Assembly (NCBI GenBank): GCA_001689405.1
Contig: LUJO01000018.1
Span: 34,400-98,399 of the forward strand
Length of the DNA stretch: 64,000 nucleotides
Origin: Candidatus Homeothermus arabinoxylanisolvens
GTDB taxonomy: Bacteria; Bacteroidota; Bacteroidia; Bacteroidales; Muribaculaceae
Reading direction: 5' to 3'
In this document: positions 24,100 through 32,030 of the stretch, piece by piece
How the letters are laid out: the number at the start of each line of letters is the position of its first letter
Numbering within the stretch: the stretch's first letter is position 1
Made by a program: the position numbers and the translations under genes
The notes under the pieces: generated by a model
Told to the model about the DNA's origin: nothing
Database searches by the model: none
Seen by the model: only the letters and a program-made list of their open reading frames with translations

Positions 24100-25863
24100 T
24101 TATTTCATGAATGCTTTAACCACCATTATATCTTCGCCCGAAGTATTTACGATCTTGTAAGAACCGGCTGCGGCCGACACGACAAGAGTCTCGGCATAGT
24201 TAAGATGCTGCTTGACGCCATCGGCTGTAATGACTTCCGCGCTCGTGCCGTCAACAAGATTAAGCACATGGCATTTGCCCTCCGTCTTTACATCGACCGA
24301 CGATCCTATCTTATACCGGTGCACGTCATAGGAGTGATTGCGATGGGTAGGCAGATGCCATAGCTCCCAGTCGTCGCCACGCTCCATAATTACGGGCTTT
24401 GACACAAGCTCCTCCTTGACTTTCGCGCCCTTACGGTCAAAGCACAGATTGTCCATGGCCCGTTTTATATTCAGCGGACGCGGCTTGCCGTCAAGGTCAA
24501 GTGCGAGCCAGTCATACATCTTAAATGTAAATATATAAGGAGTGGTACTTATCTCAAGTACAAGATTGTTACGGCCTGAACTGTGAAGCGTGCCCGGCGG
24601 TATCAGATACAGGCCGTGTTTTTCGGCATGCTCTGCATTGATGTAACGGGGCACGTCCAACGGAGTGCCGTTGTTGAAACTCTCAGTCAGCGCCGCTTCA
24701 AATTTTTTCGGGTCGATATCCTCCTTGAATCCGAGATAGACCACTGCATCTTTCGACGTGTCAAGTATGTAATACGTTTCTTCCTGTGTCAGTACCTCTC
24801 CGAAATTTTTCTGTATGTACGACCGCTGCGGATGACACTGTATCGACAGGTTTCCTCCGTCAAAATTGTCGAGATAATCCATTCTTATGGGGAACTCGTC
24901 GCCATACATGGCATAGCACTCCTCGCCCACAACATTTCGGCCGTTCTGATACATCAACGAGTCAAACGACACCTCAAGCATATTATTGTCACTTTCGAAA
25001 ATTATGCCGTTCTCGGGTACAATAAGCTCGAATGACCAAGCATAGTTAGGCACATCGCTCGGTAATGCGGGAATATTGTCACGGATCCATTGTCCGCCCC
25101 AAGCTCCGGGTTCAAACCACGGACGCACCCTGAAACAGTTGCGGGCCAAACGCTCAAGACCGGCACGCACGTCATCGCCATCCGCCCATGTAATGTCGGC
25201 CTCGCGTTGACCGTCGACAACAATATCGATCTTTGACAGAATGGCTTTCTTATGACGGTTCAGTACAAACCAGTCCACAAAATAGAACCGCTTGTACATC
25301 TTCTTCGGCGCATCGGGTTTTGAGGCACCGAGATTGGTGACACTGCCCGCACGCGCACGAAACTGAATTTCGTTCTTAGGTATGTCGATATACACCAGCG
25401 GACCGTCCCAATTTGCCAACGCCGCACCCGTACCGATAATAATATTCATGTCGGCCTTGTCGTCGGGCTTTATCGCACGCAGTTTTTCGCGGTCAAAATA
25501 TCCGTCGACCGTCAACGGCGCACGGTAGCCGAATATCGGGTCATCGCCGCCAAGAAAAGGTTCAATCATATCATCGATCTCCTTTTCCGGCTTAAGGGCG
25601 GCGGCTACATTCCACCACATGGGATTTATGCCTATGGCGGCAAATGCTTTTGACAGTTCTTTGGCAAATATATCGAATCTCACACCTATGTATCCATCAA
25701 CCATGACGTGTTTACAGCCCGCCAACCTGCCGGCAAGAGAAGCGTAATCACAATGTATTTTGTCATGACCCAGATCATGGACTGGATAGGGATCATAATT
25801 TCCGGGTTGTTTCGTTTTCTCTAACGGAAGTACGTACTGGGTAGTCTTTCTTAATACATTCAT
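24100..25863 (-). CDS. Class I mannose-6-phosphate isomerase, long form
   Basis: A 587-residue cytoplasmic protein. The second half (about 245-587) resembles type I phosphomannose isomerase, a zinc enzyme that interconverts mannose-6-phosphate and fructose-6-phosphate. It starts with EPGAWGGQW and has the metal-ligand segments LSIQCHPQRSYI and PPGTLHSSG. The first 240 residues are an extra domain (HVMVDGYIGVRFDIFAKELSKAFAAIG..., DGPLVYIDIPKNEIQFRARA) that I associate with long Bacteroidales forms; its partial P-loop-kinase look is only an impression. It is the last gene of the minus-strand mannoside operon, 15 bases after a ROK kinase, which fits mannose catabolism. Confidence 0.82.
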   Translation of the reverse strand: MNVLRKTTQYVLPLEKTKQPGNYDPYPVHDLGHDKIHCDYASLAGRLAGCKHVMVDGYIGVRFDIFAKELSKAFAAIGINPMWWNVAAALKPEKEIDDMIEPFLGGDDPIFGYRAPLTVDGYFDREKLRAIKPDDKADMNIIIGTGAALANWDGPLVYIDIPKNEIQFRARAGSVTNLGASKPDAPKKMYKRFYFVDWFVLNRHKKAILSKIDIVVDGQREADITWADGDDVRAGLERLARNCFRVRPWFEPGAWGGQWIRDNIPALPSDVPNYAWSFELIVPENGIIFESDNNMLEVSFDSLMYQNGRNVVGEECYAMYGDEFPIRMDYLDNFDGGNLSIQCHPQRSYIQKNFGEVLTQEETYYILDTSKDAVVYLGFKEDIDPKKFEAALTESFNNGTPLDVPRYINAEHAEKHGLYLIPPGTLHSSGRNNLVLEISTTPYIFTFKMYDWLALDLDGKPRPLNIKRAMDNLCFDRKGAKVKEELVSKPVIMERGDDWELWHLPTHRNHSYDVHRYKIGSSVDVKTEGKCHVLNLVDGTSAEVITADGVKQHLNYAETLVVSAAAGSYKIVNTSGEDIMVVKAFMK

Positions 25864-25878
25864 GTCAAATAATATTTA

Positions 25879-26784
25879 CTATATGAAGAGTGACGCCGCT
25901 CCTATCAATGCCGCTCGGTCAAGCAAAGCGGAGACTCTGACGTCAACGTTATATCCGTGATTTTTAAATGTCCGTTCCAATGACGGGCCAAAATGGCGGT
26001 ACGCAAGCGATATGTTGCCGCCAAGAAGAAGAGTATGAGAAGAGAAGCGTTTCAATAAAGGCAAAACAAATTCACCCATTCTGCGCCCGTATTCATCAAA
26101 GAGCCTACGGGCATTGTCATCGCCGGAGTCACAGCGTAAAGCTATTTCCTTGGCTCCCGCTACATTTTCACCGGTCAATTCAAAATAGCGGCGGCATACC
26201 CACCGGGTAGAGAAAGCATCGTCCACGATGCCTGTCTCAAATGGCAGATGATACACCCACCCTTTATACGGCACTTCATCGCCGCTCTCAACCAGACGGT
26301 GCTCGGCCACAAAGCCTGAGCCCACTCCTGTGCCGAGAGTGAGAGCCACCACACGGCTGTCGTTACGGGCCGCACCTCCGAGACACTCTCCGAGAGCGAA
26401 TGCCGATGCATCGTTGACAAAACGCAAATTACGTATGCCGGCGTCATAAAGGCGCTCTGCAAGCGATAACCTGACATCGAGTCCGTAAATATTTTCATAT
26501 TTATCCACACCCGCTATAAGCGACACCCCGTTCTCATAGTCAAACGGTCCGGGAATAGCCAAACCTACATTTGCCACTCTTTTGCCGAATGCTTTTACGG
26601 TAGTGCATATATTGGACTGCCAAGCTCCTATTATAGCCGTAGCGTCGGCACGGCTGTCGACGTTAGTGACTACCGGTTCGGAACAAAGTCCGCCAGTCGT
26701 AAGGTCAACTACCGCAGAACATATATGACTGCCGCCTATGTCAGCGCCTACAGCATAATTATTGTTTTGTTCAGATGCTACCAT
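25879..26784 (-). CDS. ROK family sugar kinase
   Basis: From the ATG at 26784 the product has 301 residues. Longer frames upstream only read the tail of the truncated SusC gene in another phase. The phosphate-binding motif AVGADIGGSHICS opens the protein, and ALTLGTGVGSGFV and LLLGGNISL follow, as in ROK sugar kinases. The zinc motif of many ROK proteins (CxCGxxGCxE) is absent; the matching region reads GWVYHLPFETGIVDDAFS. The adjacent isomerase gene suggests phosphorylation of mannose to mannose-6-phosphate in the cytoplasm. Its start overlaps the end of the truncated SusC frame by 14 bases. No DNA-binding domain is present, so it is an enzyme and not a NagC-like repressor. Confidence 0.82.
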   Translation of the reverse strand: MVASEQNNNYAVGADIGGSHICSAVVDLTTGGLCSEPVVTNVDSRADATAIIGAWQSNICTTVKAFGKRVANVGLAIPGPFDYENGVSLIAGVDKYENIYGLDVRLSLAERLYDAGIRNLRFVNDASAFALGECLGGAARNDSRVVALTLGTGVGSGFVAEHRLVESGDEVPYKGWVYHLPFETGIVDDAFSTRWVCRRYFELTGENVAGAKEIALRCDSGDDNARRLFDEYGRRMGEFVLPLLKRFSSHTLLLGGNISLAYRHFGPSLERTFKNHGYNVDVRVSALLDRAALIGAASLFI

Positions 26785-27490
26785 TGTTATATTGTATTGT
26801 AAAAATTCCCGGACGGAACGATCCGTCACCGCCCTTAACACCGTAGATGGCTGCCGAAGCATCCTTCAGTACCGATATCGACTCTATATCCTCGGGGTCT
26901 ATGCGCGATATATTGTCACGGGGCACACCGTCGATGACCACGAGAGGAGCGCCGAAACCGCGGATATCCATCGAGGTATTGAACGAACCGGGCTCTGACG
27001 AGTTCTGACGTATACGTAGACCGGGTATTTTACCGGTTAACATATTTTGTACGTTTTCATTCTTGGTAGTAAGGACTTCCTTGCCCGATATAGCCGAGAT
27101 AGCGCCTGACAGCGACTCCTTCTTCTGAGCGCCGTAACCGACTACCACCACTTCGTCGAGAGCAAGATCTTTTTCATGTAGGACAATGTCGTATACCTTC
27201 TTTCCCGGCACAATCTTAACATCGGTATCATCATAACCGATATACGACACTTTAAGCACAGCACCCGACGGCACTGTCAAGGTAAACTTACCGTCCAAGT
27301 CGGTTGCCACGCCATTGTGGGTGGAGTTGTCCATTACCGTAGCACCGATAATAGGCTCTCCGTTGGCATCAACTACAGTACCTGTTACGTGAACCGTTCC
27401 CGATTGGGCCTGCAGTTGCAGCGATAGCATCGCAAGAATTCCGCATAGACAAACTTTTAAAAGTCTGCTAATGATTTTAGGAGCTTTCAT
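26771..27490 (-). pseudogene. SusC/RagA outer-membrane transporter, N-terminal fragment
   Basis: A 239-residue frame. It has a signal peptide (about 1-29, LSLQLQAQ), a carboxypeptidase-regulatory-like domain (about 33-118, VTGTVVDANGEPIIGATV) and a TonB-dependent plug domain (about 120-222, DEVVVVGYGAQKKESLSGAIS... to SVLKDASAAIYGVKGGDG). Intact SusC proteins continue for some 750 more residues as a beta-barrel. Here similarity stops at GGDG and a 16-residue unrelated tail reaches a stop inside the ROK start region. A functional channel is impossible. No SusD follows. It is best read as the remnant of a deletion that removed the barrel and probably SusD. Confidence 0.85.
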
Positions 27491-27552
27491 TTCTTTTTAG
27501 ATTTGGTTTTTAAATTAATCCCGCTCTTCGGTTGCGGGCACCGTTGTTTAAG

Positions 27553-27565
27553 GCATTGTCTGAAC
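27553..27565. promoter_or_regulatory. Shared 13-mer, copy 1 (candidate operator)
   Basis: GCATTGTCTGAAC lies 63 bases upstream of the truncated SusC start. The identical 13 bases occur at 32001-32013, just before the second GH92 gene. See findings. Confidence 0.4.
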
Positions 27566-27606
27566 TGATTGGTTAATACTGTTTTTTTCTAATGGTTGAT
27601 ATAATT

Positions 27607-29958
27607 TTAATGGGTTAAACTTTCATTGGGTCTGTCGCCGAGAGCGATCTTCAGAGTACCGCCTTTGACAACATCGGCAAACGGCAACTGCACGCTGCTC
27701 ATCTTCTTGTTGTCAAGAGTGATTGTCTGTATATAATTGTTGTCGGGCGTATTGCCGGTGGTTTCGATGACAAACTTACGGCCTTTGTGATATGCCGGGT
27801 TAAGTTTGATGGTAACTTTATCGAACAGCGGGCTTCCTACCTGAAATGTAGGGTCGGGAGCGGTGAGGCCTTTGGCATCGAAAAGACCGATTGAAGCCAT
27901 GACATACCATGCTCCGAGCTGTCCCTGATCCTCATCCTGTCCGTAACCGTAGCCGTGTATGCCCTCCGTACCGTAAAACTCATTGCATATAGTGCGCATC
28001 CACTTCTGCGACAGCCACGGCTTGCCCGAGAAGTTGAACAGGGCCGAAATATGAAGATTGGGCTGGTTGCCGTGATTGTAGTAGCTCTTCAGGCCGGAGA
28101 AGGCATCTATCTCCTTGCCGCCGCCGAATATGCTTTCGCGCGATATTATGAACGTACTGTCGAGTCGCGTATTGAACTCGTCGCGGCCCACAAGCTCGAC
28201 CAGACGGTCGATGTGGTGAGGCACATAGTAGGTGTACTGGACTGCATTGCCCTCCTGAAAGCCCACCCACGGAGCATAAGGGTCGAAGTCGGCTATAAAA
28301 TTACCCTCTTCATCGCGCGGATGCATGAGTTTCGTACTGTCATCAAAGAGCTTGCGCCATCCTTCCGACAGGCGGGTGAGCAGCCGGTAGTCATCGTCAC
28401 GTCCGAGCTGACGGGCCATCTGAGCCACGGCATAAGAGCTGAAGCAGTATTCAAGAGTGTGCGATGCGGAGAAGCCCGAACCGCGCGGAGTGGTCTTCAT
28501 ATGCAACTCGGTGGAGTAAGGCGAATAGCCGCGGGCCACAAACTGACCTACATCGAGCTTGCCGGCACCGGCCGGACGTCCCTCGCTGCAAACCTCGTTT
28601 TTAAGGGCGGCCTCATAACCCAGCTCGACATCAAAGTCGCGTATGCCTACATTGTAAGCGGCGGCAATGGCCAAGCCGGTGAAATTCGTACCTACACCCG
28701 ACACATATTTGCTGCACGCTATGCCGTCGCCGAGCCATCCCGCATCCTTATAGACAAGGAGCTGGCTTGATATCCAGTCCGAGAAATACTCGGGCCATGC
28801 AAGGCTCCACAGTTGGGTAAGATTCCAGTAACCGCCCCATATGGCGTCGGTGTTATAATGATTATGTACAGGCTTGCCGTCTTTATCAAGAGGTATCATG
28901 CCCACAGAACCGTCATTGGCCGGATATGCCCCGTTGACATCGCTTGCAAGACCGCGGCCGAGCAGCGCATGAAACAGTCCGGTATAAAACTTCACACGGT
29001 TTTCTTTTGTGCCGCCCTCGACCTTTATGCGGCCGAGCGCCTCTTCCCACTCATCATGGGCTTTGGCTTTCGCCTTGTCAAATGTCATGTCGGACGCTTC
29101 CGCCATAAGGTTACGGCGGGCATTTTCAACAGAAGTGTATGACAGACCCACCTTGACGCCCACATCTTGGCGCGACCGGGTGTCAAAAGTCATGTACAGT
29201 CCTGCGCCGGGACCGCTTGCATCGCGCTTGTCGGGAAACTTCTTATCGTTTATGAACGTGCCGTAAGCTATAGGCTCCGCATCAAGCTCGGCGCTGAAAT
29301 ACATCTTCACGTCGGCACCCTTCTGGTATATGTCGACATACACAGGCTCGGTGACAACCCAGCCCTCGACACGTCCGTCGGGAGTCAGTTCTACATGGGA
29401 GTCGCGCACCTTTCCGCTTTCACCCATGCGGGTACCGATGTTGAATATAAGATTGGAAGTCTTTCCGGCCGGATATGTATAACGGTGGAAGCCTACGCGG
29501 GGAGTCGCGGTAAGTTCAGCCTTCACGCCGTAATCCTTGAGCAGCACGGAGTAATAGCCCGGACGCGCGGTCTCATCCTCACGGTCAAAGCGTGAACGGT
29601 AGCCGCTATCGGGTTTGTCTGCTTCGCCGGGCACCGTGATGACCTCACCTACTGTCGGAGCGAGCACGACACCGCCCACCTGAAACTCGTGGAAGTTGGC
29701 GAAACCCTCTATCGAATTATGACGGAAATCATAGCCTACGGCCTGCCATCCGCCGGGATTGCCGAGATGCCCGTCGGTAGTAGGCGCGAGCTTGGCCATG
29801 CCGAAAGGCACTGCCGCCGGTGTAAAGAAGAACCAGCGTGAATGGGCCGTGCCGATCAGCGGATCAACATAGTCGGTGAGTGATTCGCCGGCACAGGCAT
29901 TGAACAGCACTGAGGCTGATAAGAGCAATGACGCGATTGGTTTATTAAGTTTAAACAT
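27607..29958 (-). CDS. GH92 alpha-mannosidase, lipoprotein
   Basis: A 783-residue protein with a lipobox LFNAC (Cys22), so it is likely anchored in the outer membrane or periplasm. It resembles calcium-dependent GH92 exo-alpha-mannosidases, which trim mannose from N-glycans or yeast mannan: YVDPLIGTAHSRWFF at the start of the N-terminal beta domain, GFANFHEFQVGG, DAIWGGYWNLTQLWSLAWPEY, and GYGQDEDQGQLGAWYVMASIGLF in the (alpha/alpha)6 barrel. In well-known mannosidases I recall the last motif with NDDCGQ; DEDQGQ is used in both GH92 genes here. It is 14 bases after the broken GH38 gene and in its operon. Linkage specificity cannot be read. Confidence 0.9.
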   Translation of the reverse strand: MFKLNKPIASLLLSASVLFNACAGESLTDYVDPLIGTAHSRWFFFTPAAVPFGMAKLAPTTDGHLGNPGGWQAVGYDFRHNSIEGFANFHEFQVGGVVLAPTVGEVITVPGEADKPDSGYRSRFDREDETARPGYYSVLLKDYGVKAELTATPRVGFHRYTYPAGKTSNLIFNIGTRMGESGKVRDSHVELTPDGRVEGWVVTEPVYVDIYQKGADVKMYFSAELDAEPIAYGTFINDKKFPDKRDASGPGAGLYMTFDTRSRQDVGVKVGLSYTSVENARRNLMAEASDMTFDKAKAKAHDEWEEALGRIKVEGGTKENRVKFYTGLFHALLGRGLASDVNGAYPANDGSVGMIPLDKDGKPVHNHYNTDAIWGGYWNLTQLWSLAWPEYFSDWISSQLLVYKDAGWLGDGIACSKYVSGVGTNFTGLAIAAAYNVGIRDFDVELGYEAALKNEVCSEGRPAGAGKLDVGQFVARGYSPYSTELHMKTTPRGSGFSASHTLEYCFSSYAVAQMARQLGRDDDYRLLTRLSEGWRKLFDDSTKLMHPRDEEGNFIADFDPYAPWVGFQEGNAVQYTYYVPHHIDRLVELVGRDEFNTRLDSTFIISRESIFGGGKEIDAFSGLKSYYNHGNQPNLHISALFNFSGKPWLSQKWMRTICNEFYGTEGIHGYGYGQDEDQGQLGAWYVMASIGLFDAKGLTAPDPTFQVGSPLFDKVTIKLNPAYHKGRKFVIETTGNTPDNNYIQTITLDNKKMSSVQLPFADVVKGGTLKIALGDRPNESLTH

Positions 29959-29972
29959 ATGGTATTCTTTTT

Positions 29973-31652
29973 TTATTTTACGGTTACTTTCAACATTGCA
30001 TATTCATAAGGTCTAAGCCAGAATGACTCGTGATTTACCGACGAGAGCGGCTGCTGACGCCAGTCACACCGGTCGACCTTCACACCCTGCATGGCTCTCC
30101 ACTCGAATGCCGTACATACAGCTTCTTTATCCATGTTATGGAGGCTCACTATGTAGCCTGAATTGTCTTTGGCCGGAGTTATGCCCGATACGGCTATTTT
30201 ATGATTTCCCTTCAGGCGGAACAGACAGTCGGCCGGAGCGGATGATTCGGAGCGGAATGCCACCAAAGGATGCTCACGTTCCTGACCGCGCTGCTTCAGG
30301 CATAGGTCATGGGGATCGCCGGGCTCAAGCGTGTAGCGGAATGTAGCCGGTCCGCCCTGCGAGGCCTTGTAATTGGTACCCCAAGTATTGGTCATGACCC
30401 ATGAATACACCACCGGCGATATCTGGGCCATGCGCCACCATCCATAGCCGTGGCGCGGGTTAAGCCGGTAATCCTCGCCCGAAGTGGAGCCGAACTCTAC
30501 AAAAGGCGCATCGACGGAAGTAAGGCATATGCCGTGCTCCAGATCACCGACCGAAAGGCCGTTCTGAAGCGAATAATAGTGTTTGTTCACACCCGAGAGC
30601 TGTTCGCGTTCGGGGTGCATCTCGCTCATAGCCAAATCAATCGCTATATCGGGATGCGGGAAATTGAACGGGAATACAAATCTTACGTTCTCTTTTTTGC
30701 GTATGTCCTGCTTGTCAAGGGTGTTGACTATGTCCACACGCTGAAGTCCGCGATAAAGAGTTATGTCGCGTATGAGTGAATTGCAGCCGGGAGCATCGGA
30801 CTCTATACGCAATGTAGCCGACACCGGACCGTTATCTGTCAGGGCGATACTTCTTACCGGAGTATCGGTGACCGGATCGGTTGAACGATGACCTGAATAA
30901 TGGTATGTGTTCAGACCGTCGGACGACGCATACTCAAAGTCCTGACCCGACAGGCGCAGAGAGCTTATGGCGCCGTTCTTTATGGCTTCTATGACCCGGT
31001 CGGCTTTGGGCGTGCCGGCATACTTGTCAAGATAACCCTTTATTGACCATGTGGCTTCGGTATTCCATTTATACCGGGCGCCGTCAGGATAATCGCGGGT
31101 ACGCTCGGCAAGACTCATGGCACGTTCAAGATTTCGCCATTGAAGTTTCATCACGTCGTTCTGACGGTGCGTGTAGCCTATATCCTGATGAGAATGAGGG
31201 AAGAACGCTACCGTCCACTTACGCGCCGCAGGCACATCCGACATGTCGCGCACAACACCCTGAGGGCTTGAAAGCGATGTTTCAAGTACGGTTTTTTCAT
31301 TCTGGTTATGGTTCCATACAAGCAACTGCTCGATTTTCAACGGCTCGTCAAATACACACAGGAACCACACGGCGCCTTGGCGTGTGCCCGCATCGTAACG
31401 CACCTTGTTTTTCGAGACCTCCGATACCCACATACCCTCTCCGAGATTATTGGCCACATGAGCGTCGCCGAGCATACCCTTCCCGTTCACGGCATTGGCC
31501 GCCGGCGAGCTTCCTATGGCACTGCTGGCCTGTGCGGAAACCCGGGAAGATGGTATCTGCTCGTAAACATACACCTTTTTACCCGTCACCGTTACGGACG
31601 AAAGGAGAAGCGAGGCAATCATCAAACTCTTTAAGGATATTTTCATCGGCAT
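29973..31652 (-). pseudogene. GH38-like alpha-mannosidase with internal deletion
   Basis: A 559-residue open frame with a signal peptide (about 3-24), a discoidin-like N-terminal domain (about 32-122) and the start of a GH38 catalytic domain (about 145-226: FFPHSHQDIGYTHRQ, then YKWNTEATWSIKGYL). The motif HSHQD holds the first zinc ligands (His155, Asp157). Near residue 228 the sequence jumps straight to the C-terminal GH38 beta domain (SSGLNTYHYSG-like SDGLNTYHYSGH, then YRGLQRVDIVNTLDK). The segment that should carry the nucleophile Asp and remaining zinc ligands, several hundred residues in known enzymes, is missing without loss of frame. It is therefore probably inactive as a mannosidase, though still translatable. 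Confidence 0.82.
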
Positions 31653-31710
31653 ATTTGTTTAAGTTAAAAATATCATCATTTGCACCGTATGTTCATACAT
31701 ATCGATGTCG

Positions 31711-31740
31711 CAAAGGTAAGGATAAAATTCATATTCGCAA
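31711..31740 (-). promoter_or_regulatory. Promoter of the minus-strand mannoside operon
   Basis: On the minus strand TTG (31740-31738) and TACCTTTG (31718-31711) are spaced by 19 bases. A 12-base palindrome-like GTATGTTCATAC (31687-31698) lies just downstream, between the promoter and the start codon at 31652, and may be an operator. Confidence 0.65.
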
Positions 31741-31965
31741 CATTTTTTCACGGAAAATATCAAAATAAATTTTCAACAACACTATAACACACTATATATC
31801 AGCGAATGAAGCTCACAAGCGTCGGTTCTGCATTTTTGTCTATACAATGCGTTACAAACCAATCGTTTCGCCTCATATACATATATAATAGAGTCCTTCA
31901 ACAGCCTTTTTTGCACCTAATAACATGCCGGTCAGGCATATTTATCCAAAAATATCGGCTTTCTA

Positions 31966-31996
31966 TTGCTTAAATCATGTTTTTTTGTTTACTTTG
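31966..31996 (+). promoter_or_regulatory. Promoter of the second GH92 gene
   Basis: TTG at 31966-31968 and TTACTTTG at 31989-31996 (one mismatch to TAnnTTTG) are 20 bases apart. The frame's earlier ATG at 31977 falls inside this promoter, which is why the ATG at 32031 is chosen as the start. Confidence 0.6.
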
Positions 31997-32000
31997 TACC

Positions 32001-32013
32001 GCATTGTCTGAAC
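32001..32013. promoter_or_regulatory. Shared 13-mer, copy 2 (candidate operator)
   Basis: GCATTGTCTGAAC sits 4 bases after the -7 box and 17 bases before the GH92 ATG, a position where a bound repressor would block initiation. Identical to 27553-27565. Confidence 0.4.
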
Positions 32014-32030
32014 ATAATATTTTTGTAAAC

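Larger units (their letters stand above)
31653..32030. other. Divergent regulatory region between GH38-like and GH92 genes
   Basis: About 378 bases of AT-rich sequence without a gene. It contains the minus-strand promoter (31711-31740), the plus-strand promoter (31966-31996), the palindrome at 31687-31698 and the shared 13-mer at 32001-32013. The middle (about 31760-31930) shows nothing I can interpret. Confidence 0.7.

Noticed and set aside
26785..26862. Upstream extension of the ROK kinase frame
   Set aside because: These 26 codons are another reading frame of the SusC plug sequence; the kinase fold starts after the ATG at 26784.
31977..32030. Earlier ATG for the second GH92 gene
   Set aside because: It falls inside the promoter, between the -33 and -7 elements, and the signal peptide begins at 32031.
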